Positions 8,187 through 17,538 are shown, counted from the stretch's first letter. The stretch: DNA of 64,000 nucleotides from Clostridium omnivorum (GCF_026012015.1 NZ_BRXR01000001.1:186001-250000), one strand, 5' to 3'. Notes: generated by a model from the sequence alone, not told the origin. Translations and numbers: made by a program.

Positions 8187-9626
8187 TCATATCATATTTT
8201 TTAAATTATATTTTTCTAATTTTCTATAAAGTGTAGCCAAACTAATACCAAGAGCTTCACAGGCTTTTTTCTTATTATCTGTTCTGTTTCCATATAGTGC
8301 TAAGGCTTTAAGAATTGTTTGCTTTTCAATTCTTTCCAAGTTAAAATCATTTTTTACATTAATTTCTTCATTGCTTAACAGAAGCTTATCTGGAAGATGC
8401 TCTAGTCCTACAATTGAATCACCTTGAAGCATATTTACAATATATTCAATAGCATTTTGAAGTTCTCTAATGTTGCCAATCCAAGGATATTGAGCCAACC
8501 TTTCCATAGCCTCAGTGCTTATTTCTGGCCTTCTTTCATGGTATACACTGCAGTATCTATTCAAAAGATATTGTATTAGTACAGGGATATCTTCTTTCCT
8601 TTTTCTTAGGGGCGGCAGTTCTATAGGTATTACATTTAGTCTGTAATATAAATCCTCTCTAAACTTTCCACCTCTGACCATTGCTTCAAGGTTTTTGTTA
8701 GTAGCAGAAATTATCCTTATGTCAATTGATATAGGATTGTTACTTCCAATAGGAATTACTATCTTATCCTGGAGCACTCTCAAAAGTTTTACCTGAAGCT
8801 GCAAAGGCATATCTCCTATTTCGTCTAAAAATATAGTTCCCTTATTTGCCAGCTGAAATTTCCCAATCTTTCCGCTTTTATTAGCACCAGTAAAAGCTCC
8901 AGATGAATATCCGAAAAGCTCACTCTCTAAAAGAGCTTCTGGAATAGCTCCACAGTTTATAGCAATAAAAGGCCCTGTTCCCCTTGTACTTTCAAAATGT
9001 ATAGCTCTGGATAAAAGCTCCTTTCCAGTTCCACTTTCACCCACCACTAACACATTTGCATTTCCTCTAGCTATCTTTTTCCCTTTTTCGATAACCCTCT
9101 TCATGACCTCACTATTTCCAATAATATTTGAAAAGTATACTACCCCTTTTCCTTGTTCTTTGTGGCATAAGGTTTTAGTATCTCTGCTATGTTCCTTAAC
9201 TTTTACTGCTATTAGTTCTGAAATATGATCCAAGAAATCCGTATATTCTTTAAACTTATCTAAAATTACTTTTTTTTGATTCTCAGTAAAGCATATAAGT
9301 GATATAACTCCAATAACCTCCTCTTCTATTGATATGGGTGTAGTGCATTCAAATTTTTCTATACAGCTATTTTTCTTTGGACATTCCTTACAAAGCCTAT
9401 TGAATCCTGGGTTTTCAACCACTAGCTTTTTACCAGTTTCTATAGTCCTCATTTGGATAAAGCTTTCTCTATCTTTTGCTGCAGCTTTAACTAGCTTATA
9501 CCTTCCTGTTCCTGCAATTCTATTTAAATTCTTATCTACTATCTCAACATCTACTCTTAATACTTCAGCTATCAGTTCTGCCAGTTTTAGTACATATTCC
9601 TGTATGTCAATAAGACTGTAAAGCAT
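8187..9626 (-). CDS. Sigma-54-dependent transcriptional activator of the purine cluster
   Basis: 479 residues. Residues 1 to about 145 form a sensory domain of GAF/PocR-like size with a cysteine cluster RLCKECPKKNSC. Residues about 165-400 form the AAA+ domain: GESGTGKE (Walker A), ELFGYSSGAFTGA (sigma-54 contact loop), FLDEIGDMP (Walker B) and the arginine-finger region. The C-terminus (ALGISLATLYRKLEKY) is a Fis-type HTH. It is expected to activate sigma-54 RNA polymerase, and two such promoters flank it, at 8164-8179 and 12454-12469. The ligand may be a purine intermediate, or the cysteines may bind a metal or Fe-S cluster; both are inference. The start at 9626 follows AAAGGAAG. Confidence 0.9.
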   Translation of the reverse strand: MLYSLIDIQEYVLKLAELIAEVLRVDVEIVDKNLNRIAGTGRYKLVKAAAKDRESFIQMRTIETGKKLVVENPGFNRLCKECPKKNSCIEKFECTTPISIEEEVIGVISLICFTENQKKVILDKFKEYTDFLDHISELIAVKVKEHSRDTKTLCHKEQGKGVVYFSNIIGNSEVMKRVIEKGKKIARGNANVLVVGESGTGKELLSRAIHFESTRGTGPFIAINCGAIPEALLESELFGYSSGAFTGANKSGKIGKFQLANKGTIFLDEIGDMPLQLQVKLLRVLQDKIVIPIGSNNPISIDIRIISATNKNLEAMVRGGKFREDLYYRLNVIPIELPPLRKRKEDIPVLIQYLLNRYCSVYHERRPEISTEAMERLAQYPWIGNIRELQNAIEYIVNMLQGDSIVGLEHLPDKLLLSNEEINVKNDFNLERIEKQTILKALALYGNRTDNKKKACEALGISLATLYRKLEKYNLKNMI

Positions 9627-9776
9627 ATTCTTCTTCCTTTCTTATTACATTTATAAAAATCTATATTTATAGATATTAATCTATACCTAATATAATTCTC
9701 ACTTTGCAAAAAATTTCTCATTATTAGAAAATGTAATTGTGCTTAACTTGAGGCAAAAGTTTTTGAATAATAAAAA

Positions 9777-9803
9777 CTGCTGTGATTAAATACATCACAG
9801 CAG
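9777..9803 (-). terminator. Terminator after PLP enzyme gene
   Basis: A 9-bp GC-containing stem (CTGCTGTGA with TCACAGCAG) is followed on the minus strand by a T-rich run. It lies just past the stop at 9810 and separates the PLP-enzyme unit from the activator gene. Confidence 0.8.
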
Positions 9804-9809
9804 CTTTTA

Positions 9810-11165
9810 TTATCTTAATTCTTTTATTTTTTTGTTGTAATACAAAACCTTTGAATATTCGTTTTCCCAAAAGTCTTCACTTTTCATAGAATCTAAGTAC
9901 TCTTTTGTGTAGCCAAACTTTAACCAATCCTTTTCCTTTTGATTAAATAGCTTTTCCTTGTGATCTTTTCTTCTATAATCATATACATAATCATCCTGTT
10001 GATGTAAAAAGATATCTTTTGCCCATCTCTTTAATACAAAACCCTCTACCTCTAAATATCTTTCATTTAAATTTTCCATTACAGAATTATATCTGTCAAA
10101 ACTATCTGTTGCAATCGTTACAACATTATCATCAGGACCTAATTTAAGATATTTAGCCATCTTTATTGCCCCAAGAATATTGCATATTCCTGATGGTCCA
10201 AAAAGTTCTTTCATGTATTCTGCAGTAGAACGTTCTATTCCAAGCTCAACTAAAGCTTCTGTTCCATCATGTATAACCTTAAGCCCCTGAACAGTTTCTT
10301 CATCTTTTATGAGCACAACAAAATCAGTATTAAGCACATTGTGAATCAAAGTGCACATTTTATCACCAATTCCCTCTATTCTGTGCTGTCCTCTACCACC
10401 ATTTGCTAGAGTTGAACATTCATAAGGCTCCAGCGCCGCTATTTTGCATTCAGGAAATACCTTTTTAAGTTCATCTCCTGCTGCCAAAGTTCCAGCTGAA
10501 CCTGGGGCTGAGCAATAACAGGCAACTCTTCCATTGCCTATACCTTTTACAGCCTCCACTGCTGAGTTACCTGTTACATATCTGTGAAAACGATAATTAG
10601 GGAAAAGTTCAAACTGTGCAAGTGCTCTATTCTTTGGATTTTCCTTTAACTTATAGGTTCTCTCTAGAGTGAGAATTACATCAGATTCAGAGCCAGGGGT
10701 TAAATCTAGTTTTGCTCCATATTTTTGTATTCTCTCATATCTTTCTTTACTCATATTATCTGGCATAATTACCACTGCTTCGTATCCCATTAAATTGCAA
10801 ATATAAGATACGCCTATACCAAAATTACCAGTAGATGGACCTAATATAGTATGCTCACCTGGGTTAATATCACCATCAACACAGCCTTCAATTAATGTAG
10901 AATACGCTGGTCCTACCTTATGTGAACCTGATGGAAATCCCTTTCCAAGCATAACCACAATATTTGCATCCACACCTGTAAGTTCCTTAGGCAAAACTAT
11001 TTTTCTTACATTGTTGTTATCATCTTTCCAAGTAATATTGAATAAATTTATTGGATCTAGCTCACTATCCTTAAGAGCCTTTAAGGCTTCCTTTCTTATT
11101 TCTGAATCTATTTTTTCTGGATTCAGCATTTCATCATAATTAGGACCAAATGGAATTTTTCTCAT
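9810..11165 (-). CDS. Fold-type II PLP-dependent enzyme (cysteine synthase/ammonia-lyase-like)
   Basis: 451 residues. The PLP lysine is probably in KGFPSGSHKVGPAYS near residue 83, the substrate loop is GPSTGNFGIG, and the phosphate-binding loop is CSAPGSAGTLAAG. These place it in the tryptophan-synthase-beta (fold type II) superfamily. It does not look like canonical diaminopropionate ammonia-lyase (YgeX), which occupies the equivalent place in E. coli, but it may do a related elimination or beta-replacement on the amino acid released by purine breakdown. It is 21 bases downstream of the threonine-synthase-like gene and shares its sigma-54 promoter. Confidence 0.75.
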   Translation of the reverse strand: MRKIPFGPNYDEMLNPEKIDSEIRKEALKALKDSELDPINLFNITWKDDNNNVRKIVLPKELTGVDANIVVMLGKGFPSGSHKVGPAYSTLIEGCVDGDINPGEHTILGPSTGNFGIGVSYICNLMGYEAVVIMPDNMSKERYERIQKYGAKLDLTPGSESDVILTLERTYKLKENPKNRALAQFELFPNYRFHRYVTGNSAVEAVKGIGNGRVACYCSAPGSAGTLAAGDELKKVFPECKIAALEPYECSTLANGGRGQHRIEGIGDKMCTLIHNVLNTDFVVLIKDEETVQGLKVIHDGTEALVELGIERSTAEYMKELFGPSGICNILGAIKMAKYLKLGPDDNVVTIATDSFDRYNSVMENLNERYLEVEGFVLKRWAKDIFLHQQDDYVYDYRRKDHKEKLFNQKEKDWLKFGYTKEYLDSMKSEDFWENEYSKVLYYNKKIKELR

Positions 11166-11186
11166 AATACCCCTCCATATTTTAAT

Positions 11187-12428
11187 TTATTTTTCATTAC
11201 TTTTAATATACTTACTTAGCTGCTCCAAGTCAGGTTTCATTTTATCAGGCTTAATTACAGCCTTCATTGCAGATTTTATATCCTTTAACCCATTTCCTGA
11301 AACTATTAGTGCTATACTCTCATTGCTGCAAATCTCCCCATTTTTAATAAGCTTCACAAGACCTGCAAATGCTGTAACTCCAGCAGGTTCTCCAAATACT
11401 CCGGTGAATCTAGCAAGGCACGTCATTGCATTAAGTATTTCCTCATCTGATACATCTATAGCAATACCCTTACTTTGAGTCAAACAATTTAATGCTTTAT
11501 ATCCATTTCTTGGTATTCCAACTGATATGCTATCTGCTATGGTATTAGGAGTTACATAATCGAAGCATTTTTTGCCACTTCTAAATGCTCTATTAACAGG
11601 GTTAGCTCCTTCAGCTTGTACAGAAACCATTTTAGGCACTTTCTTAATTAATCCTAGTGCATAAAATTCTTCAAACCCTTTCCATACTGCAGATATGGAA
11701 CAGCCATCACCTACAGCCATTATTACTTTATCTGGCACATCAAAATTTAATTGCTCACATATTTCAAAAGCTGCAGTCTTTTTTCCCTCCACTAGATATG
11801 GATTTATTGCACAACTTCTGTTGTACCATCCAAATTTATCTACTGCTTTTGTACAAAAATCAAAAGCAGTATCATAATCTCCATCTACCAAAATCACATT
11901 ACTTCCATATATTAAAAGTTGAGTTATTTTAGCCTCTGGAGCGTTAGCAGGAACGAAAATATAATTTTCTATTCCCATACAAGCTGCAAAGCCTGAAAGT
12001 GATGAAGCTGCATTTCCAGTAGAAGCAGCACAGATTATTTTTTTATTAAGTTCAATAGCCTTTGCAACTCCTATAGCTGACGCTCTGTCTTTAAAGGACG
12101 CTGTTGGATTTCTTCCATCATCCTTTATGTATATATTTCGTACACCTAAAAGCTTTTCTAATCTTTCTGCCTTGTATAATGGTGTCCACCCAACCTGTAA
12201 AGGTGAAATTCCTCTTTCACCTTCCAGAGGTAATATTGGCATATACCTCCATATATCTCTTCTATTATTATTTATAAGGTAATTTTTGGTCAGAGTTCTT
12301 TCAATAAAGGCATTATCATAAACAACATCTAAAGTTCCTATCGGTCCGCATTCATCACAGTGATACATAACATCTTCATCGAAGGTCTTTCCGCATTTTG
12401 AGCACCTTAAGTGCTTAATTTTCTTCAC
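11187..12428 (-). CDS. Threonine synthase-like PLP enzyme with N-terminal zinc ribbon
   Basis: About 413 residues. The N-terminus has a rubredoxin/zinc-ribbon pair (CSKCGKTF and CDECGP). It is followed by a fold-type II PLP domain with lysine in NPTASFKDRASA, the loop AASTGNAASS, and a late VSGNGLKD. The domain layout matches threonine synthase, but the setting behind a sigma-54 promoter in a purine cluster, next to a second PLP enzyme, points to a catabolic lyase or synthase. The GTG at 12428 is chosen because GGGAGGTGAT sits just before it; TTG codons upstream lack a site. The predicted 5' UTR from the sigma-54 promoter is only about 15 bases. Confidence 0.78.
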   Translation of the reverse strand: MKKIKHLRCSKCGKTFDEDVMYHCDECGPIGTLDVVYDNAFIERTLTKNYLINNNRRDIWRYMPILPLEGERGISPLQVGWTPLYKAERLEKLLGVRNIYIKDDGRNPTASFKDRASAIGVAKAIELNKKIICAASTGNAASSLSGFAACMGIENYIFVPANAPEAKITQLLIYGSNVILVDGDYDTAFDFCTKAVDKFGWYNRSCAINPYLVEGKKTAAFEICEQLNFDVPDKVIMAVGDGCSISAVWKGFEEFYALGLIKKVPKMVSVQAEGANPVNRAFRSGKKCFDYVTPNTIADSISVGIPRNGYKALNCLTQSKGIAIDVSDEEILNAMTCLARFTGVFGEPAGVTAFAGLVKLIKNGEICSNESIALIVSGNGLKDIKSAMKAVIKPDKMKPDLEQLSKYIKSNEK

Positions 12429-12453
12429 ATTATCACCTCCCAACAATTAACAA

Positions 12454-12469
12454 AGCAAGTTTCATGCCA
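12454..12469 (-). promoter_or_regulatory. Sigma-54 promoter of the PLP-enzyme operon
   Basis: The minus strand reads TGGCATGAAACTTGCT, one base off the sigma-54 consensus, with correct GG-to-GC spacing. The predicted start is near 12443, just before the ribosome site of the threonine-synthase-like gene. An inverted repeat GTTAA-N8-TTAAC at 12491-12508 lies upstream and could be an activator site. Confidence 0.85.
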
Positions 12470-12514
12470 CATTCCGCTTTTATCCATACTTGTTAATTTG
12501 ATATTTAACTAGTT

Positions 12515-12542
12515 ATAAAAAAAAGAATGCACAAGGCATTCT
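12515..12542 (-). terminator. Terminator of the YgjP-like metallopeptidase gene
   Basis: A 7-bp stem (AGAATGC with GCATTCT) and a long T run on the minus strand overlap the gene's stop codon. It insulates the sigma-54 operon downstream. Confidence 0.8.
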
Positions 12543-13266
12543 ATATATGAAGGTGTATTCCATTACTTTTTAACCACTCTGCTTGCTCTTTGTATTCAGG
12601 CATATAAAAAGAAAGCTGCTTCCAAAAATCTTTTGAATGATCAAAGTGTATTAAATGGCACAATTCATGAATTACCACGTAGTCAATTACCTTTTCAGGT
12701 GCCATAATTATTCTCCAATTGAAATTTAAGTTTTTTCTTATAGAACAGCTTCCCCATCTTGTCTTCTGTTCTTTAATTCTAAATTGATTATATGAAACAG
12801 CCATTTTTTTGCTATAGAAAAGAAGTTTTTCATCAATTATTTTTTTAGCTTCGCTTTTAAACCACCCTTTTATCAAATTTTCTATTATCTCTCTTCTTTC
12901 CTCTTCTTTTAAACTTTCTGCAACTAATATTTGGAACTTGTTATTATAGAATTTTAATTTGCATTTTGATTCATTAGATTCAATTATTGCTAATTCATAA
13001 CTTTTACCCCTATATAAAAGAGTTCCTTCATCAATCCATCTTTTCTTTATAACATTTACATTTAATTCTATTAACCTACTATAGTGTTCAAGTATCCACC
13101 TTGATTTTTTATGAACAAACTCATCTATAACAGCTTTATTTGTACCTTTTCTCGCGCTCACTTTAATTCCAATAGCACTTACATATATTCTCATATATTT
13201 TATCTTATTTTTATAATTTATTTCGTAGGGTATAACGCATTCTCCAATTTTTATTGTGTTTTTCAT
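12541..13266 (-). CDS. YgjP-like (DUF45/M48-type) zinc metallopeptidase
   Basis: 241 residues, YgjP/DUF45 family. The zinc motif is HELCHLIHFDHSKDFW near residue 200, preceded by the family signature KTRWGSCS. No signal peptide or membrane segment is visible, so it is cytoplasmic. Proteins of this family are often neighbours of restriction or DNA-repair genes, but nothing like that is nearby here. It is a single-gene unit read from 13266, ending in its own terminator, and is not part of the purine cluster despite touching it. Confidence 0.85.
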   Translation of the reverse strand: MKNTIKIGECVIPYEINYKNKIKYMRIYVSAIGIKVSARKGTNKAVIDEFVHKKSRWILEHYSRLIELNVNVIKKRWIDEGTLLYRGKSYELAIIESNESKCKLKFYNNKFQILVAESLKEEERREIIENLIKGWFKSEAKKIIDEKLLFYSKKMAVSYNQFRIKEQKTRWGSCSIRKNLNFNWRIIMAPEKVIDYVVIHELCHLIHFDHSKDFWKQLSFYMPEYKEQAEWLKSNGIHLHI

Positions 13267-13391
13267 AAGCTAACCTTTCCTATATTCTGCAAATTCAAAT
13301 TTCTCTCCTCATAATTATATATTTATAGTATAAATTTTGAAAGAAAAACTCTATGTACTTTTCGCTAATTCTATAAATCACTAGTACAGCC

Positions 13392-13420
13392 TTGACATAA
13401 AAAACACATTATTATATCAT
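13392..13420 (+). promoter_or_regulatory. Sigma-A promoter of gltX
   Basis: TTGACA at 13392-13397 and TATCAT at 13415-13420 are spaced by 17 bases. No T-box or other leader structure is apparent in the 107 bases between it and the gltX start. Confidence 0.7.
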
Positions 13421-13526
13421 AATACTAGCGTACAATTCATTCCTTTCATCTATTGATGAGAGGATTTTATTTTATATAACATTTTAAAAAGTTAAATTAA
13501 TTAATATAAATATGGGAGTGAAATAT

Positions 13527-14990
13527 ATGAAAACAAACAAGGTGCGTACAAGATTTGCCCCTAGTCCTACAGGCTACATGCATGTAGGAAACCTAAGGAC
13601 TGCATTATATGCATATTTAATTGCTAAGCATGAAGATGGTACCTTTATTTTGAGAATTGAGGACACAGATCAAGAAAGATATGTTGAAGGTGCCATAGAT
13701 GTTATTTATAACACCATGAAGCTTACTGGGCTTAACCATGATGAAGGACCCGATATTGGTGGCGATTATGGACCTTATGTACAAAGCGAAAGAAAAGGCA
13801 TGTATTTAGAATATGCAAAACAGCTAGTAGGAAAAGGTGAAGCCTACTACTGCTTCTGTACAAAAGAGAGATTAGACTCTATAAAATCTAGCTCTGAAGA
13901 TTCAAAAGGAATCTCAAAATATGATAAGCACTGTCTTCACTTGTCTAAAGAAGAAATAGAGGATAACTTAGCTAAAGGTATTCCATATGTTATAAGGCAG
14001 AACAATCCTACTGCTGGAACCACTACCTTTGACGATGTAATATATGGAACAATTTCAGTAGATAATTCAGATTTAGAGGATATGATACTAATAAAATCTG
14101 ACGGATATCCAACTTATAACTTTGCTAATGTAGTTGATGACCATCTTATGGGAATAACTCATGTAGTAAGAGGAAGTGAGTATCTTTCTTCTTCACCAAA
14201 ATATAATCGTCTATATGAAGCCTTTGGATGGGAAATTCCAGTATATGTACACTGTCCCCCAATAATGAAGGATGCTCAACACAAGCTTAGCAAAAGGAAT
14301 GGAGATGCATCTTTTGAAGACCTGATGGAAAAAGGCTACCTAAAGGATGCAGTTATTAACTATATTGCTCTGCTAGGCTGGAATCCTGGAGATAATCAAG
14401 AAATTTTTACACTGCAAGAACTAGTTGAAAAATTCGATTATAAAAATATAAATAAGTCTCCTGCAATTTTTGACCCTGTTAAATTAAAATGGATGAATGG
14501 AGAATATATAAAGAAACTTTCACTAGAGGAATTTAATGCTATAGCAAAGCCTTACTATGAAGCAGTTATTAAAAATCCTAATATAAATTTATTAAAAATA
14601 AGCGAACTTTTGCATACAAGAACTGAAATATTGAGTGACATATCTGAAAAAGTTGACTTTTTTGATGAGCTTCCTAAATATTCAAACGAACTTTATGTAC
14701 ATAAAAAAATGAAGACAACTATAGAAAATTCTCTAGAAAATTTAGAAAAAGTACTTCCAGTACTAGAAGCAATTGAAAATTGGGAATTGAAAACAATTGA
14801 AGATACTGTACTAAACTTAGTTGTTACTTTAGGTATTAAAAATGGTCAGCTTTTATGGCCTATGAGAACAGCTCTTTCTGGAAAAGCTATGACCCCAGGT
14901 GGAGCATTTGAACTGGCTGATATATTAGGTAAAGAAGAATCAGTAAAAAGAATAAAATTCGGAATTGAACAACTTAAAAATAATAATTAG
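13527..14990 (+). CDS. gltX: Glutamyl-tRNA synthetase
   Basis: 487 residues, class I synthetase charging tRNA-Glu (and often tRNA-Gln in clostridia, for later amidation). The HIGH-type motif appears in [17 protein letters not shown] near residue 10 and the KMSKS-type motif in HKLSKRNGD near residue 250. Length is standard. The ATG at 13527 follows GGGAGTG at proper spacing; an ATG 15 bases upstream overlaps that site. Unlike proS and argS in this window, the gene has no T-box. Confidence 0.95.
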   Translation: MKTNKVRTRFAPSPTGYMHVGNLRTALYAYLIAKHEDGTFILRIEDTDQERYVEGAIDVIYNTMKLTGLNHDEGPDIGGDYGPYVQSERKGMYLEYAKQLVGKGEAYYCFCTKERLDSIKSSSEDSKGISKYDKHCLHLSKEEIEDNLAKGIPYVIRQNNPTAGTTTFDDVIYGTISVDNSDLEDMILIKSDGYPTYNFANVVDDHLMGITHVVRGSEYLSSSPKYNRLYEAFGWEIPVYVHCPPIMKDAQHKLSKRNGDASFEDLMEKGYLKDAVINYIALLGWNPGDNQEIFTLQELVEKFDYKNINKSPAIFDPVKLKWMNGEYIKKLSLEEFNAIAKPYYEAVIKNPNINLLKISELLHTRTEILSDISEKVDFFDELPKYSNELYVHKKMKTTIENSLENLEKVLPVLEAIENWELKTIEDTVLNLVVTLGIKNGQLLWPMRTALSGKAMTPGGAFELADILGKEESVKRIKFGIEQLKNNN

Positions 14991-15001
14991 TTAATACCAA
15001 A

Positions 15002-15031
15002 AAACACCACTGCAAAATAACAGTGGTGTTT
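15002..15031. terminator. Bidirectional terminator between gltX and the NimA-like gene
   Basis: A perfect 11-bp stem (AAACACCACTG with its complement) and an 8-nt loop lie between convergent genes, A-rich on one side and T-rich on the other. Confidence 0.85.
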
Positions 15032-15062
15032 CATTGTTTATTATCTTATAACTTCGCCAAAA

Positions 15063-15527
15063 TTATCTTCTTGCTTTGCCAGTTATTCTATCAATACCTA
15101 TTTTAACTACAGAAGTGGCACCTGCCGCCCTCTCAATATATTCTAACCCTTCCTTTTTAAAATCAGGTGAATATTTTTCAATTAAAGCTGTTAATATTTC
15201 TATTTTCTCTTCTTTTTCTATTATAGTAGCTCTACCAAAAACTATAGCACTTTCATATTCTGTACTGAACTTATCAGGAAGTACCTTTGTTTTTCCAACA
15301 ACACAAAAGCTCACCTTTTCATTATATTTTATGTTATCTAGTTTACTTCCTTCTACTGCACAGTGAAAGTATATAGCATCGTTATAATAGACATAACTTA
15401 ATGGTGTAGCATAGGTATATCCATTTTCACCTATAGTTGCTAATATACCATATTCACCATTATTCAATATTTCTATACTCTCTTCCTCAGTTATTTCTCT
15501 TTGCTTTTTTCTCATTTCTCTAAACAT
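15063..15527 (-). CDS. NimA-like pyridoxamine 5'-phosphate oxidase family flavoprotein
   Basis: 154 residues with the split-barrel flavin-binding fold of the PNPOx/NimA group (GEYGILATIGENGYTYATPL near residue 27, then AIYFHCAVEGSKLDNIK and VSFCVVGKT). Members bind FMN or haem and reduce small substrates; nitroimidazole reductases belong here, but resistance should not be assumed. It is a single gene with ribosome site GGAGG before the ATG at 15527. Confidence 0.85.
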   Translation of the reverse strand: MFREMRKKQREITEEESIEILNNGEYGILATIGENGYTYATPLSYVYYNDAIYFHCAVEGSKLDNIKYNEKVSFCVVGKTKVLPDKFSTEYESAIVFGRATIIEKEEKIEILTALIEKYSPDFKKEGLEYIERAAGATSVVKIGIDRITGKARR

Positions 15528-15657
15528 AAAATTACCTCCAAATGTATATTTTACTAAAATAACATTTCAATTATCTATTCTATTATATTGAACTAAATAA
15601 AAACGGTCAATTCATACATTAATTTTACATTTCTTATTAATATAATTATATAATGTC

Positions 15658-15686
15658 TTGACATTACTATTTTTTTATTTTATTAT
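15658..15686 (+). promoter_or_regulatory. Sigma-A promoter of the proS T-box transcript
   Basis: TTGACA at 15658-15663 and TATTAT at 15681-15686 with 17-base spacing, about 30 bases before the T-box leader begins. Confidence 0.75.
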
Positions 15687-15714
15687 TTTATTTAATAATA
15701 TTATATTAATAAAC

Positions 15715-15925
15715 TAAGACGAGGAATAGTAAGGATGTAGCTTTTTTCAGAGAAGAAATCAGTGGTGTGAGATTTCTAAAAGCGTATTTTGAACCCGCCT
15801 CAGAGTTCTGCAGTGAAACAAATTGCAGCGGCTAAAACCGTTATTTTACTTAAGAGGATACATTTGTATCAATTAGGGTGGCACCGCCGACTTAGCCTCG
15901 GTCCCTTTCGGGACTGGGGCTTTTT
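15715..15925 (+). ncRNA. T-box leader of proS
   Basis: The region has the T-box features in order: GAGGAATAGTAAGGATG at the Stem I base, GGTGTGAG in the distal part, a specifier region GAACCCGCCTC in which CCC at 15794-15796 is a proline codon, the T-box sequence AGGGTGGCACCGCC (15874-15887), and a terminator stem (15895-15905 with 15910-15920) followed by TTTTT. Uncharged tRNA-Pro should stabilise the antiterminator and allow proS transcription. Long open frames through here are accidental. Confidence 0.92.
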
Positions 15926-15962
15926 ATATTTTCTTGAAACATATTTTGAAAGGAGAAAGTTC

Positions 15963-17399
15963 ATGGGAAACGATAAAAAATTTGTTGAGGCAATTACATC
16001 TATGGATGAAGATTTTGCGCAATGGTATACTGATGTTGTTAAAAAGGCTGAACTTGTTGATTATGCTACTGTAAGAGGATGTATGGTTATTCGTCCTTAT
16101 GGTTATGCCATTTGGGAAAATATTCAAAAAAACTTAGACCAGATGTTTAAGGAAACAGGGCACGAAAATGTATATATGCCTATGTTTATTCCAGAAAGTT
16201 TACTTGAAAAAGAAAAGGATCATGTAGAAGGATTTGCACCTGAGGTTGCTTGGGTTACACACGGAGGAAATCAAGAATTAACTGAAAGGTTATGTGTTCG
16301 TCCTACTTCTGAAACCTTATTCTGCGATCATTATTCAAAGATTATTCAATCTTATAAGGATTTGCCAAAACTATACAATCAATGGTGTTCTGTGGTTAGA
16401 TGGGAAAAAACTACTCGCCCATTTTTAAGAACTCTTGAATTTTTATGGCAGGAAGGGCATACTGCCCATGCTACTGCTGAAGAGGCCCAAGAGGAAACAA
16501 CTAGAATGTTAAATATATATGCCACTCTATGTGAAGAAATCCTTGCTATTCCAGTTGTTAAAGGAAGAAAGACGGAAAAAGAAAAATTTGCTGGAGCAGA
16601 AGCTACTTACACAATTGAGAGCTTAATGCATGATGGAAAAGCACTGCAATGCGGTACTTCACATAATTTTGGTGATGGTTTTGCCAAAGCCTTTAACATT
16701 CAATACACTGATAAAAATGGTAAACTCCAATATGTTCACCAAACCTCTTGGGGAATGACAACAAGGCTAATTGGAGCAATGATAATGGTACATGGAGATA
16801 ACAGTGGTCTTGTTCTTCCTCCAAAAATCGCTCCAATTCAATTGGTAATAATACCAGTAGCTCAGCATAAGCCAGGAGTACTAGAAAAAGCTGGTGAACT
16901 TAAAGAAGAGCTAACTAAGATCGCAAGGGTTAAAATTGACGATAGTGACAAAATGCCTGGTTGGAAGTTTAGCGAATACGAAATGAAAGGTGTTCCTCTC
17001 CGCCTTGAAATCGGTCCTAAGGATATTGAGAAAAATCAAGCAGTACTTGTAAGAAGAGATAATAGAGAAAAAATCTTTGTTTCCTTAGATGAGCTAGAAG
17101 TGAAGGTCGCTGAAGTTTTAGAAGATATTCAAAATTCTTTGCTAGAAAAGGCTAGAACAGCTCAAAATGAAAAAACAAGTATAGCTGTTTCGTTAGATGA
17201 ATTCAAGAGACTTTTAGATGAAAAGACAGGCTTTGTAAAAGCTATGTGGTGTGGAGATCGTGCATGCGAAGATGCAATTAAAGAACAAACTGGAGCAACA
17301 TCACGTTGTATGCCATTTGAACAAGAAAAAGTAGATAGTAAATGCATCTGCTGCGGAAAACCTGCTGAGAAGCTAGTTTATTGGGGAAGAGCCTATTAA
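15963..17399 (+). CDS. proS: Prolyl-tRNA synthetase, archaeal/eukaryotic type
   Basis: 478 residues, class II synthetase. The size, the absence of the large bacterial editing insertion, and the cysteine-rich C-terminal zinc-type end (CGDRAC ... [18 protein letters not shown]) place it in the short archaeal/eukaryotic-like ProRS branch common in clostridia. Class II motifs include [12 protein letters not shown] and [18 protein letters not shown]. The ATG at 15963 has GAAAGGAGAAAG before it; the open frame extends back into the T-box, but that is not coding. Regulated by the leader at 15715-15925. Confidence 0.95.
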   Translation: MGNDKKFVEAITSMDEDFAQWYTDVVKKAELVDYATVRGCMVIRPYGYAIWENIQKNLDQMFKETGHENVYMPMFIPESLLEKEKDHVEGFAPEVAWVTHGGNQELTERLCVRPTSETLFCDHYSKIIQSYKDLPKLYNQWCSVVRWEKTTRPFLRTLEFLWQEGHTAHATAEEAQEETTRMLNIYATLCEEILAIPVVKGRKTEKEKFAGAEATYTIESLMHDGKALQCGTSHNFGDGFAKAFNIQYTDKNGKLQYVHQTSWGMTTRLIGAMIMVHGDNSGLVLPPKIAPIQLVIIPVAQHKPGVLEKAGELKEELTKIARVKIDDSDKMPGWKFSEYEMKGVPLRLEIGPKDIEKNQAVLVRRDNREKIFVSLDELEVKVAEVLEDIQNSLLEKARTAQNEKTSIAVSLDEFKRLLDEKTGFVKAMWCGDRACEDAIKEQTGATSRCMPFEQEKVDSKCICCGKPAEKLVYWGRAY

Positions 17400-17408
17400 T
17401 TTTATAAT

Positions 17409-17435
17409 AAAAGCATTGATTTTTTCAATGCTTTT
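17409..17435 (+). terminator. Terminator of proS
   Basis: An 11-bp perfect stem (AAAAGCATTGA with its complement) and a 5-nt T loop follow the proS stop by 10 bases and end in a T run. Confidence 0.85.
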
Positions 17436-17445
17436 ATTGTTTTGG

Positions 17446-17509
17446 TATAATAACATATTGTCAATATAATAACACTTTATTGACAATATGTTATTATAAG
17501 GTATATAAT
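17446..17509 (+). promoter_or_regulatory. Promoter and 20-bp inverted-repeat operator of the TetR gene
   Basis: Two perfectly complementary 20-base arms (17446-17465 and 17479-17498) are separated by 13 bases. The right arm contains TTGACA (17480-17485), followed after 18 bases by TATAAT (17504-17509). A dimer or paired dimers of the downstream TetR protein bound here would block its own promoter. Confidence 0.8.
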
Positions 17510-17538
17510 TTGAACAAGGTTCACGAAAGGATGATATA

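Noticed and set aside
13267-13526. T-box upstream of gltX
   Set aside because: No T-box consensus, specifier region or terminator-antiterminator pair is visible there.
15789-15962. Upstream extension of the proS reading frame
   Set aside because: It runs through the T-box leader and terminator; the real start has a ribosome site at 15963.
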